From the NCBI GenBank assembly GCA_017501345.1, contig JAFVXC010000025.1, forward strand, positions 54,564 through 118,563: a DNA stretch of 64,000 nt, written 5' to 3'. This document shows positions 44,101 to 52,081 of the stretch, piece by piece; position 1 is the first letter of the stretch, and every line of letters starts with the position of its first letter. The notes under the pieces were generated by a model. That model made no database searches and was not told the origin of the DNA. It worked only from the letters and a program-made list of their open reading frames with translations. The DNA comes from Clostridia bacterium (GTDB lineage: Bacteria; Bacillota_A; Clostridia; Oscillospirales; CAG-272). A program made the translations under genes and the position numbers.

Positions 44101-44794
44101 AAACCTGACAGCAGATGACGTTGCCCGTAGCGTCGAGCTCGTTTCAAGGAAGCTCGCAGAGTCGCAGATGGTCTTTATCCCCGGCGGCTTCTCGGGCGGT
44201 GACGAGCCCGATGGCTCTGCAAAGTTCATCACCGCATTCTTCCGCAATCCTGCGGTCAAGGAGCAGGTCGGTGAGCTGCTCGACAAGCGCGACGGTCTGA
44301 TGCTCGGCATCTGCAACGGCTTCCAGGCGCTGATCAAGCTCGGCCTCGTGCCCTACGGCAAGATCATCGATACCGACGAAAGCTGCCCGACCCTGACCTA
44401 CAATATCATCGGTCGCCATCAGTCGAAGCTGGTACGCACCCGCGTATGCACGAACAAGTCCCCGTGGCTCGCAGAGGCAAAGGTCGGTGAGATCTACACT
44501 GTGCCGATCTCGCACGGTGAGGGCCGCTTCCTCTGCTCCGAGGAGCTCGTCCGTGAGCTTGCCGAAAACGGTCAGATCGCGACGCAGTACGTCGATCTTG
44601 ACGGCAAGCCTTCGATGGATACCGCCTTCAACCCCAACGGCTCGATCGCTGCGATCGAGGGCATCACCTCACCCGACGGCAGAGTCCTCGGCAAGATGGG
44701 TCACTCCGAACGTATTGGCGCGAACCTCTATCGGAACGTCCTCGGCGAATACGATCTCGGTCTCTTCCGCAGCGCGGTTAAATATTTCAAATGA
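41102..44794 (+). CDS. purL: Phosphoribosylformylglycinamidine synthase, single-chain (PurL with PurQ domain)
   Basis: 1230 residues, the long single-chain form. The N-terminal PurS-like part (1-about 150) is followed by two AIR-synthetase-type halves (for example FKNETHNHPTEIEPFGGAAT, HCRHTTFSTH). The C-terminal glutaminase starts near 965 with VFPGTNCEYDS and has its nucleophile Cys1071 in MLGICNGFQAL and the His in ISHGEGRF. Unlike PurF in this operon, its glutaminase looks intact. GGAGG lies 11 nt before ATG. Many Firmicutes have separate PurS, PurQ and PurL instead. Confidence 0.95.
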   Translation: MVYRVYVEKKPALAHEANGLLSELRNLVGITALTSLRVINRYDVENIDEALFSKAVRTIFSEPQLDMVSDTLDAKWETVFAVEPLPGQFDQRADSAAQCIQLQSQGDRPTVRSAKVYVLGGKLSCEDLDAIKKYVINAVESREASLEKPETLAIDYAIPETVATVTGFTALDEKGLSELLDSLGLAMDLDDLKFLQNYFRDEEHRDPTITEIRVVDTYWSDHCRHTTFSTHIDNVKIDDPAVKAAYDRYLKARVEVYGEEKAAKRPQTLMDIATIAGKTLKKRGVLPELDESEEINACSIHVNATVNGEEQDWLLMFKNETHNHPTEIEPFGGAATCIGGCIRDPLSGRAYVHQAMRVTGAGDPRKSLKETMPGKLPQRKLCQTAAAGYSSYGNQIGLATGHVAEVYHDGYVAKRLECGAVVAAAPAYNVRRERPAPGDVIILLGGRTGRDGIGGATGSSKSHNMKSLTTMASEVQKGNAPEERKIQRLFRNAEVTRLIKRCNDFGAGGVSVAIGELADGLRIDLDAVRKKYDGLDGTELAISESQERMAVVVAAEDADKFIEYAESENLEAYRVAVVTEEARMVMSWKGQTIADLSRAFLNTNGADKHTEVEVSEKDLSVLSKALYGSLREMAGDLKTASRRGLVERFDGSIGAGSILMPFGGKTQKTPAQAMAAVLPVLPGQVTDQASVMAWGLDPDTMCVDPYTGARASIYTSMAKLVAAGADYKLAYLTLQEFFEKLRQEPNRWGKPFAALLGAFDAQLELNAAAIGGKDSMSGTFLDKDVPPTLISFAIAPIKAQEVLSPEFKEAGHPVYLFAPKDATPDSQKAAWEAFHDLHKAGKIRAAWAVENGIGEAVMKMSFGNEIGFRACGTALNEWYSAAHYGFIVAELTEEISTPYASKIGETTTEPEIILGDDRATIAELLALNEGVLESVYPTNAPAEGKDLPAFAYEGGSNTAPAVKCARPKVLIPVFPGTNCEYDSARAVESAGAEADIVVIRNLTADDVARSVELVSRKLAESQMVFIPGGFSGGDEPDGSAKFITAFFRNPAVKEQVGELLDKRDGLMLGICNGFQALIKLGLVPYGKIIDTDESCPTLTYNIIGRHQSKLVRTRVCTNKSPWLAEAKVGEIYTVPISHGEGRFLCSEELVRELAENGQIATQYVDLDGKPSMDTAFNPNGSIAAIEGITSPDGRVLGKMGHSERIGANLYRNVLGEYDLGLFRSAVKYFK

Positions 44795-44799
44795 TTTTT

Positions 44800-44986
44800 G
44801 CGGGGAGGGAAGCCTTTTGCAAAAAGCTTCCCTCCCCGCACCCCTCCCTTCAAAAGCTTTTGAAGGGATATTGATTCTGGTTTTCCAAGACCTGCACACC
44901 TGTTTTCCCCTTTTTATAAAAGTTTTTGAAAGTCAAGAAAGCTTTTTCCAAAAAGTTTTCTTGCGAAGCGCGAGGCAGAGCCTCGC
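44800..44986. repeat. Intercistronic palindromic element, copy 6 (purL/fhs gap)
   Basis: The left hairpin is a perfect 14-bp stem, GCGGGGAGGGAAGC (44800-44813) with GCTTCCCTCCCCGC (44826-44839). Next is CCCTTCAAAAGCTTTTGAAGGG (44845-44866), another hairpin with AAGAAAGCTTTTT/AAAAAGTTTTCTT, and the right end GCGAGGC-aga-GCCTCGC (44970-44986). It starts 5 nt after the purL stop. Confidence 0.8.
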
Positions 44987-45017
44987 AATAACTTAAAACA
45001 ATAAAGCGAGGATCAAA

Positions 45018-46688
45018 ATGAAAAGCGATATTGAAATTGCACAGTCTGCCGTGATGCAACCGATCACTGAAATCGCCACAGCAGCGGGCATCGACGATAA
45101 ATATCTCGAGCAATACGGAAAGTACAAGGCTAAGGTAGACTATTCCCTTCTGCGCGAAACCAATCGCAAGGACGGCAAACTTGTGCTCGTCACAGCGATC
45201 ACCCCGACCCCCGCAGGCGAAGGAAAAACAACAACGACGATCGGCCTTGCTGACGGTCTCCGCCGCATCGGCAAAAACGTAATGGTGGCACTCCGTGAGC
45301 CCTCGCTCGGCCCGGTATTCGGTATCAAGGGAGGCGCAGCAGGTGGCGGATACGCGCAGGTCGTTCCGATGGAGGATATCAATCTCCACTTCACGGGTGA
45401 CTTTCACGCGATCGGCGCTGCAAACAATCTGCTCGCGGCAATGCTTGATAACCACATCCATCAGGGAAATGCACTTGGCATCGATCCCAGAAGCATCACC
45501 TGGAAGCGCGTCGTCGATATGAACGACCGTCAGCTCCGCTTCGTCACCGACGGTCTCGGCGGCCGCGTCAACGGCGTACCGCGTGAGGATGGCTTTGACA
45601 TTACGGTTGCATCCGAGATTATGGCGGTGTTCTGCCTCTCGTCCTCGATCGAGGACCTCAAGGCACGTCTCGGCAGAATCGTTGTCGGATACACCTATAA
45701 CGACGAACCCGTAACTGCCGCCGATCTGAAGGCGGTCGGTGCTATGGCGGCGCTTCTTAAGGATGCCCTGAAGCCGAACCTCGTGCAGACCCTCGAGGGC
45801 ACGCCCGCATTCGTGCACGGCGGTCCCTTTGCAAATATCGCACACGGCTGTAACTCGATTATGGCGACCCGTATGGCAATGAGGCTGGGTGATTACACCA
45901 TCACCGAAGCAGGCTTCGGCGCCGATCTCGGCGCAGAGAAATTCCTCGACATCAAGTGCCGTATGGCGGGGCTTACCCCCTCTGCGGTCGTCATCGTTGC
46001 AACCGTCCGCGCACTCAAGATGCACGGCGGCCTCGCAAAGACCGAGCTCAATTCGGAGAACCTCGATGCCCTCGGAAAGGGTATGCCGAACCTGCTCCGT
46101 CATATTTCGAACATCAAGAACGTTTATAAGCTTCCCTCGGTGGTCGCGGTCAACCGCTTCCCTACCGATACCGACGCAGAGATCGAGCTTGTGATCCGTA
46201 AGTGCCGCGAGCTCGGCGTAAATGTCGTGCTCTCGACCGTTTGGGCTGAAGGCGGCAAGGGCGGCGAGGCGCTTGCACGCGAGGTCGTTCGCCTCTGTGA
46301 AGAGGAAAAGGGTGACTTTACCTACGCCTACGAGCTTGACGGCACGATCGAGGAGAAGATCGAGGCGGTCGTACGGAAGGTCTACGGTGGTGACGGCATC
46401 GCCGTGCTCCCGCAGGCAAAGAAGCAGATCGCGCGTCTCACCGCACTCGGATTTGACAAGTGTCCTGTCTGTATCGCAAAGACTCAGTACTCCTTCTCGG
46501 ACGATCTCACGAAGATCGGCGCACCCGAGCACTTCACCGTCACGGTCAAGAACGTGAAAATCTCCGCAGGCGCGGGCTTCCTTGTCGTTCTCACAGGCGA
46601 CATTATGACAATGCCCGGACTGCCGAAATCTCCCGCCGCCGAGCGCATCGACGTCGACGAGAACGGCAAGATCACGGGGCTGTTCTGA
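45018..46688 (+). CDS. fhs: Formate-tetrahydrofolate ligase
   Basis: 556 residues, the family's normal length. The ATP loop is [20 protein letters not shown], and [20 protein letters not shown] with [16 protein letters not shown] are invariant blocks. It makes 10-formyl-THF from formate, THF and ATP, the one-carbon donor for PurN and the AICAR transformylase earlier in the operon. GAGG precedes ATG. It is last in the operon and ends at a strong hairpin. Confidence 0.97.
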   Translation: MKSDIEIAQSAVMQPITEIATAAGIDDKYLEQYGKYKAKVDYSLLRETNRKDGKLVLVTAITPTPAGEGKTTTTIGLADGLRRIGKNVMVALREPSLGPVFGIKGGAAGGGYAQVVPMEDINLHFTGDFHAIGAANNLLAAMLDNHIHQGNALGIDPRSITWKRVVDMNDRQLRFVTDGLGGRVNGVPREDGFDITVASEIMAVFCLSSSIEDLKARLGRIVVGYTYNDEPVTAADLKAVGAMAALLKDALKPNLVQTLEGTPAFVHGGPFANIAHGCNSIMATRMAMRLGDYTITEAGFGADLGAEKFLDIKCRMAGLTPSAVVIVATVRALKMHGGLAKTELNSENLDALGKGMPNLLRHISNIKNVYKLPSVVAVNRFPTDTDAEIELVIRKCRELGVNVVLSTVWAEGGKGGEALAREVVRLCEEEKGDFTYAYELDGTIEEKIEAVVRKVYGGDGIAVLPQAKKQIARLTALGFDKCPVCIAKTQYSFSDDLTKIGAPEHFTVTVKNVKISAGAGFLVVLTGDIMTMPGLPKSPAAERIDVDENGKITGLF

Positions 46689-46703
46689 TCGCATCCCTAT
46701 AAT

Positions 46704-46750
46704 AGAGGCAGGGCTGAGTGTTTTTCACTCAGCCCTGCCTCTGTATTTTT
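46704..46750. terminator. Bidirectional intrinsic terminator
   Basis: AGAGGCAGGGCTGAGTG (46704-46720) pairs perfectly over 17 bp with 46726-46742 around TTTTT, then GTATTTTT. It sits between the convergent fhs and trkA-type genes. Confidence 0.88.
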
Positions 46751-46760
46751 GAAAGATCAT

Positions 46761-47411
46761 TCAACCAAGCCGTGACAGCTTTGACGGTCTCGCTATCACG
46801 ATCAGCTTGCAGTTTCCCGACAGCTTTTCCTCGGGATCAATATTTACCGATACCTTTTCGTTCTCTCGGACTGCAACGACATTGATCGCATATTTCTTAC
46901 GAAGATTCAGCTCCTTCAGGCTCTTACCGATCCACTCCTCCTTCACGTCAAGCTCGACCATCGAAAAATCGCGGGAAAGCGCGATCATATCGACAAATCC
47001 GGAGCTGAGGAGATTCCGCGCAAGTCGAATACCCGATTCATTCTCGGGGAAAACCACCTCGTCCGCCCCCACGCGCAGGAGGATCTTCTGCTGCATTTCG
47101 TTTGCACACTTCGCGATCACCGTTCGGACGCCCGCCTCCTTACAAAGCGCGACCGTCATAACGCTCGCCTCAAGTCTTCCCGCCATCGCAACGATCACAA
47201 CGTCGACGCCTGCGATCCCAAGCTGCTTTATGACCTCGGGATCGGTCACGTCCGCGCATTTGCACACGGGGAGTACCCCTGCCACAGAATGCACGACGTC
47301 CGCATTCATATCGACCGCGATCACCTCGACACCACTATCTACCAGCTCCTTCGCAACCGCACTTCCATACTTTCCAAGACCGAACACCGCGTAGGTTTTA
47401 TTCATACTCAT
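46761..47411 (-). CDS. ktrA: Potassium channel regulatory subunit TrkA/KtrA
   Basis: 216 residues from ATG 47411, 5 nt after AAGGAG; ATG 47405 is also possible. An RCK N domain with the Rossmann motif VFGLGKYGSAVAKEL and the acidic strand end IAVDMNADVV is followed by a C-terminal TrkA_C segment (about 135-216). It binds nucleotides, and in this family c-di-AMP, to gate the membrane subunit encoded 10 bp upstream. No ydaO-type riboswitch precedes the pair. Confidence 0.93.
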   Translation of the reverse strand: MSMNKTYAVFGLGKYGSAVAKELVDSGVEVIAVDMNADVVHSVAGVLPVCKCADVTDPEVIKQLGIAGVDVVIVAMAGRLEASVMTVALCKEAGVRTVIAKCANEMQQKILLRVGADEVVFPENESGIRLARNLLSSGFVDMIALSRDFSMVELDVKEEWIGKSLKELNLRKKYAINVVAVRENEKVSVNIDPEEKLSGNCKLIVIARPSKLSRLG

Positions 47412-47421
47412 ATAAGCTCCT

Positions 47422-48768
47422 TCATCCGACACTGATGTCCTCGGTCGGATTTTTAATGATATTTTGATTTTTATTCGTTACATTTAATGCGAGAACAAGC
47501 GAGATCGGTCCGACACGTCCGAGATACATCGTCACAATCACAATTCCCTTCCCAATGTCCCCAAGAACAGGAGTCAGTCCCCGCGTAAGTCCGACCGTTG
47601 CCGTTGCGCTGGCAGCCTCGTAAAGTGCATCAAGCACATCCGCATCGGTCGCGACGGTGAGCAGAAGAAAGGAAAGAAACATAATTGCAAAGGATACTGC
47701 CGTAACCGCAACAGCCTTCCTGACAGCATATGACGAAATATTCCGTCGGAACATCACGACCTCGTCCCTATTTTTACACGTCGCAATCGCCGAAGCAACA
47801 AGCACGACGAGCGTCACGGTCTTGATTCCTCCTGCGGTGCTGACAGGAGAGCCGCCGATAAACATCAGAAGCACACAGAGAACTGCCGACGCGTTCGTGA
47901 GATTCTCCTGCGGAACTGAAGCAAAGCCCGCTGTTCTCGTGGTAACTGACTGAAAAAGGGAGACCTGGATCTTATCAAAGAGAGACATCTCACCGATCGT
48001 TAAGGGATTATTATATTCGAAAGCAAGGATCAACACCGCTCCGACCACGATGAGTACAAGCGTCGCGGTGATCGCAATCTTACTGTGAAGCGTCAGAAAG
48101 CGAAATCCCTTTCGCTCGCGCATCACTCTGACCACGTCCCACCAGACGAGATAGCCTATACCGCCGAGAACGATCAGGAGAACGGTCACGAGATTAACGA
48201 TCGGATTTGTCGCATAGGCACAAAGGCTATCCTCTGCGATGATGTCAATTCCGGCGTTACAAAAGGCGGAGACCGCCGTAAAAAGGGAGACCCAGATACC
48301 GTACACGCCGAATTCGGGCACGAACACGGTCATATAAAGAAGCGCCCCCACGCCCTCGACGAGAACGGTTCCGCAGAGGATCCTTTTTATGAAAATCGCA
48401 AGCCCAGACAGCGTATTCAGATTCAATGCGTCCTGGATGATAAGACGCTCGCCAATGCCCATTTTTCTGTGTAAAACAAGCATCAGTCCGGACAGAATGG
48501 TTATGATACCAAGGCCGCCAATCTGTATCAGCACCAGAATAACCGCCTGCCCGAACACACTCCACGCGGAAACGGTTGGAAGCGTCACGAGTCCCGTTAC
48601 GCAGGTTGCGGTTGTTGCGGTGAAAAGCGCATCGAGATAAGGCACCGATACGCCGTCTGCGGCACTTATGGGCAGTGCGAGCAATAAGCTTCCGACGAGA
48701 ATCACCAAAAGGAAGCTCGCCATAATGATATGCGTTGTGGAAAATCGAAGCTTTTTTCGAGTTCTCAT
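47422..48768 (-). CDS. ktrB: Potassium uptake protein TrkH/KtrB
   Basis: 448 residues with about eight to ten membrane helices. The four pore-loop repeats of the Trk/Ktr/HKT family are visible as ATTATCVTGL, VSAFCNAGID, SVTTRTAGFASV and ASATATVGLTRG, and the C-terminal MYLGRVGPISLVL is conserved. It translocates potassium with Na or H coupling under control of the downstream RCK subunit. AAGGAA precedes ATG. It is 30 bp after recG. Confidence 0.93.
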   Translation of the reverse strand: MRTRKKLRFSTTHIIMASFLLVILVGSLLLALPISAADGVSVPYLDALFTATTATCVTGLVTLPTVSAWSVFGQAVILVLIQIGGLGIITILSGLMLVLHRKMGIGERLIIQDALNLNTLSGLAIFIKRILCGTVLVEGVGALLYMTVFVPEFGVYGIWVSLFTAVSAFCNAGIDIIAEDSLCAYATNPIVNLVTVLLIVLGGIGYLVWWDVVRVMRERKGFRFLTLHSKIAITATLVLIVVGAVLILAFEYNNPLTIGEMSLFDKIQVSLFQSVTTRTAGFASVPQENLTNASAVLCVLLMFIGGSPVSTAGGIKTVTLVVLVASAIATCKNRDEVVMFRRNISSYAVRKAVAVTAVSFAIMFLSFLLLTVATDADVLDALYEAASATATVGLTRGLTPVLGDIGKGIVIVTMYLGRVGPISLVLALNVTNKNQNIIKNPTEDISVG

Positions 48769-48798
48769 TGTTCGTTCCTTTTTTGAAAGCAGTTTAGA

Positions 48799-51060
48799 TC
48801 AGTTGACGGTTTCAGCCTCGCGCACGCGATAGCGCGAAACGAGCGTTTTGAGTGCAGGATGTGCTTCGAGCACGGGATCGGACTTAAGGATCTCCTTTGC
48901 ACCCTCTGCGGCGGCGGTGAGAAGGCTCGAATCGGTCGCGAGATCGGCAAGACGGAAGCGAAGTCCTCCACTCTGGCGGATACCGCCGTTTCCCTCAGCC
49001 ATCTGCCCGAAAAAGTCGCCCGGGCCGCGAAGCGCAAGATCCTTTTCAGCGATCAGGAAGCCGTCGTGATTTTCGCACAGCGTTCGGAGACGCTCGTACG
49101 CCTGGAACGGCTCACAGTCCCCCGTAGAGGCGCGAGAAGCCTCCGAAACGAGAACACAGTATGACTGCGCCCTACCTCTTCCAACGCGTCCTCGAAGCTG
49201 ATGGAGCTGTGAGAGGCCGAATCTGTCGGCGTTCTCAATAATCATCAGGGTAGCCGCAGGAACGTTTACCCCGACCTCGATGACCGTCGTCGAAACAAGC
49301 ACCTTTGATTTCCCCGAAACAAAGTCTGCCATCACGGAATCCTTCTCCTTCGGCTTCATCCTTCCGTGCATCAAGGCAACGGGAATATCGGGAAGCTCCG
49401 ATTGAAGCGTCTCGGCGTACGTCACCGCAGACTTCAGCGGGTAATCTCGTTCAAGCGGTATATTCGCCTCACAGCGCTCCGAGACCGCAGATAGCGCGAG
49501 ATCACTCGCCCCCGCGTCCTCGCCGTCCATAGAATTTTCCTCGATCGACGGACAAACGACGTAAACCTGCCCACCGAGGGATACCTGCTTCCGAATAAAC
49601 CGATTTAGACGTTCTCTGTATCGCTCGTCCACCGCAAAGGTATCGACTGTTTGCCGCCCGGGGGGCATTTCGTCGATGCGGGAAACGTCAAGATCGCCGT
49701 AAAGGACCAGCGCAAGTGAGCGCGGGATCGGCGTTGCGCTCATCACGAGAAGATGTGCGTTTTTGCTCTTTCTTGCGAGAGTCGCACGTTGCTCGACGCC
49801 GAATCTGTGTTGCTCGTCGGTCACGACAAGACCGGGGGCGACAAACTCCACGCCTTCCGATAAAAGTGCGTGCGTTCCGACGACGAGATCGATGCGATCA
49901 AGCGGCGCCTCTGCCGTGAGTCCTGCATAGATTTTTTTCTTTTCCGATGCAGTCGTCGCACCCGTGAGAAGCGCAACGCGGAAGCCGAGGGTCTCAAAAT
50001 ATCCCGAAAGCTCGGCATAGTGCTGGCGCGCGAGGATCTCGGTGGGAGCCATCAGCGCCGCCTGCTTCCCCGATGCGAGCGCGATCAGGATCGCCGCAGC
50101 CGCGACGACCGTCTTTCCGCTTCCGACGTCTCCGACGAGGATGCGGTTCATCGGCGTTTCGCGTGCCATATCGGCGCGGATCTCATTGACAGACCGCTCC
50201 TGCGCCCCGGTAAGGCGGTACGGAAGAAGGGCGTAGAGTCTCTCAAGCGGTGCGGCAGTCAGTGCGGGCGCTCCCGTTCGGGCACGTCCCGAAGAGCCCA
50301 TCGCCATCGCGAGGGAAAACGCGAAGAATTCATCAAAAACAAGCCGTCTCTTTGCCGCCGCGAGAGAGGCAAAATCCTCGGGCCTTTGAATATTCTTTAC
50401 TGCATAGGACAGTGTACAAAGCTTATTTTTCTGCCGAAGCTCCTCGGGGAGGGGGTCAAGCAGCGTCGGAAGCACACGCGCGAGGGCGTTTCTGACGTCC
50501 CTTTGAACCGTTCCCATCGAAAGCCCCTCCGCCAGCGGATAAACGGGATAAAAGGGCGGTAGCGTGCTTTCATCCTCGGGGATCGGCTCGTATGCGGGCG
50601 ATGACAGCGTATATTTTCCGCGCGCGGTCTGCGGATGCACGACCTTGCCATAGAAGCGGTATTCCCGACCAAGCTCAAACACGTCACGGAGATAATTCTG
50701 ATTGAAAAACGTAATCTCCGCCGTTCCGCTTTCGTCAAACGCACGGAAGCGAAGAATGGTCATCCCGCGGCGGAGCATCGTCTGCCTCGGCTCGGTCGCG
50801 ACTGTCAGAACGACCGCCGCACGCTCGGACACTTCCGCGCCGTCCGGTGTTTCTGAAAGGAGCTTCACGTCCCCTCTGTTTTCGTATCCGCGCGGGAAGT
50901 GGTAGACAAGATCATCACAGGTCTCGATCCCAAGTCGTGCATATGCCTTCGCACGCACGGGGCCGACCCCGGGGAGCGCGGTCACGGGAAGCGCCGACGT
51001 ATCCGTGCTGCAGGAATCATTTCCTCGCGGTATATTGCTCGTCTTCGACATCACACGCAT
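48799..51060 (-). CDS. recG: ATP-dependent DNA helicase RecG
   Basis: 753 residues. The N-terminal HhH (LPGVGPVRAKAYARLGI) and wedge OB domain (60-200) are followed by two helicase lobes: Walker A LVGDVGSGKTVVA, DEQH box VTDEQHRFG, TATPIPR as SATPIPRSL and the motif VI QLRGRVGRG. It remodels stalled forks and Holliday junctions. A GGAAAGG site precedes ATG. Its 5' end overlaps the 3' end of the YwaF-like gene by 44 bp in another frame. Confidence 0.96.
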   Translation of the reverse strand: MRVMSKTSNIPRGNDSCSTDTSALPVTALPGVGPVRAKAYARLGIETCDDLVYHFPRGYENRGDVKLLSETPDGAEVSERAAVVLTVATEPRQTMLRRGMTILRFRAFDESGTAEITFFNQNYLRDVFELGREYRFYGKVVHPQTARGKYTLSSPAYEPIPEDESTLPPFYPVYPLAEGLSMGTVQRDVRNALARVLPTLLDPLPEELRQKNKLCTLSYAVKNIQRPEDFASLAAAKRRLVFDEFFAFSLAMAMGSSGRARTGAPALTAAPLERLYALLPYRLTGAQERSVNEIRADMARETPMNRILVGDVGSGKTVVAAAAILIALASGKQAALMAPTEILARQHYAELSGYFETLGFRVALLTGATTASEKKKIYAGLTAEAPLDRIDLVVGTHALLSEGVEFVAPGLVVTDEQHRFGVEQRATLARKSKNAHLLVMSATPIPRSLALVLYGDLDVSRIDEMPPGRQTVDTFAVDERYRERLNRFIRKQVSLGGQVYVVCPSIEENSMDGEDAGASDLALSAVSERCEANIPLERDYPLKSAVTYAETLQSELPDIPVALMHGRMKPKEKDSVMADFVSGKSKVLVSTTVIEVGVNVPAATLMIIENADRFGLSQLHQLRGRVGRGRAQSYCVLVSEASRASTGDCEPFQAYERLRTLCENHDGFLIAEKDLALRGPGDFFGQMAEGNGGIRQSGGLRFRLADLATDSSLLTAAAEGAKEILKSDPVLEAHPALKTLVSRYRVREAETVN

Positions 51061-51958
51061 CCCCCTTTCCTTTTTTGAGCCTACGCTTCACAAAATCCGT
51101 GATAAAGCCTGCAAGCCAGACTGCCGTTACGCAAACGAAGGTGAGGAGGACAGCATAGGTCAGGACTGCGGGCAGCCAGCCGACTGCGTCGCGCACGTCT
51201 CCGATGATCAAATTGTTCGTCTCCTCGTAAAGACTGAGATAGTAAAGATTCAACGGTCCGGCGGAGTTTTCGGTCAGCGGATGCAGTACAATATTCAGTA
51301 TAAGCCCAAGGGCATAAAGCACGAGAAAAACTCCCGCGGCAGGAATCACCTCGCGGAAATATCTTCTGCCGTATCCGCGCACGAGCAAAATCATAACGCC
51401 CGACACGACCATCGCGATATGCCACAGCATCGTGTGCACCGAGCGCGCAAGCTCGTCGTAAAAAAGCGGGCAGAACATCACGATCGCACCCGCCGCCGTC
51501 TGATAAAACGCCGCGAAGCGATAGAGAACGTCCTTACACCGTCCCTCGGGAAGGAGGGGCAGGAGAAGATACAGATACAGCACGTACGAGCAGAGCTGAA
51601 GCGGAAGGACCGAATAATCGTAATATCCATTCCCGATCACCGCGTGATAGTAAAGCTGCTTATAAAGCTCCATCACGAAGAAGAAGCAACCGAACGCGAA
51701 CACGACCGAATCAAGACGCTCACGCGGAATCCTCGTATGGAACGCGAAGGTGAGGGCGACAAGCAGGGTAAAAACTACGAGAAAGAGAATGTGAAACGCA
51801 CCGTACTGAGCAGGTGCTTCGGTTTCTATATGGGTGCGTGCAAGAAGGCGTGCGAATGCGCCGTTTGGCGAAAGAATTACCGAGGAGACGGCTATCAGCG
51901 CGAGAAGAAGCAGTCCCGCAAGCACCGAAAGCCGCACGATACGCGTCCGTTTATCCAT
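51017..51958 (-). CDS. YwaF-like (TIGR02206-type) integral membrane protein
   Basis: 313 residues from ATG 51958 (AGGGGG 8 nt before; a GTG at 51964 is also possible). About seven hydrophobic helices are visible. The middle region with QLYYHAVIG, YDYSVLPLQLCSY and LYLLLPLLP resembles the YwaF/TIGR02206 family, whose function is unknown. The C-terminus is charged and cytosolic (RRLKKGKG). It shares 44 bp with the start of recG, so translation of recG is probably coupled to it. Confidence 0.78.
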   Translation of the reverse strand: MDKRTRIVRLSVLAGLLLLALIAVSSVILSPNGAFARLLARTHIETEAPAQYGAFHILFLVVFTLLVALTFAFHTRIPRERLDSVVFAFGCFFFVMELYKQLYYHAVIGNGYYDYSVLPLQLCSYVLYLYLLLPLLPEGRCKDVLYRFAAFYQTAAGAIVMFCPLFYDELARSVHTMLWHIAMVVSGVMILLVRGYGRRYFREVIPAAGVFLVLYALGLILNIVLHPLTENSAGPLNLYYLSLYEETNNLIIGDVRDAVGWLPAVLTYAVLLTFVCVTAVWLAGFITDFVKRRLKKGKGDACDVEDEQYTARK

Positions 51959-52081
51959 ATTCACATCCCCCTCTCTCCCGACGTCATACGTTCAGTATAG
52001 CACAAATCGGAAGATCTGTCAACCGAAAAAAGTCGGAGAAGCGCTACCACGTTGGGCAGCTCCTCTCCGATCTTTATACAT

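Noticed and set aside
46761..48798. c-di-AMP (ydaO) riboswitch for the potassium genes
   Set aside because: The pair directly follows recG with about 30 bp between, too short for the aptamer.
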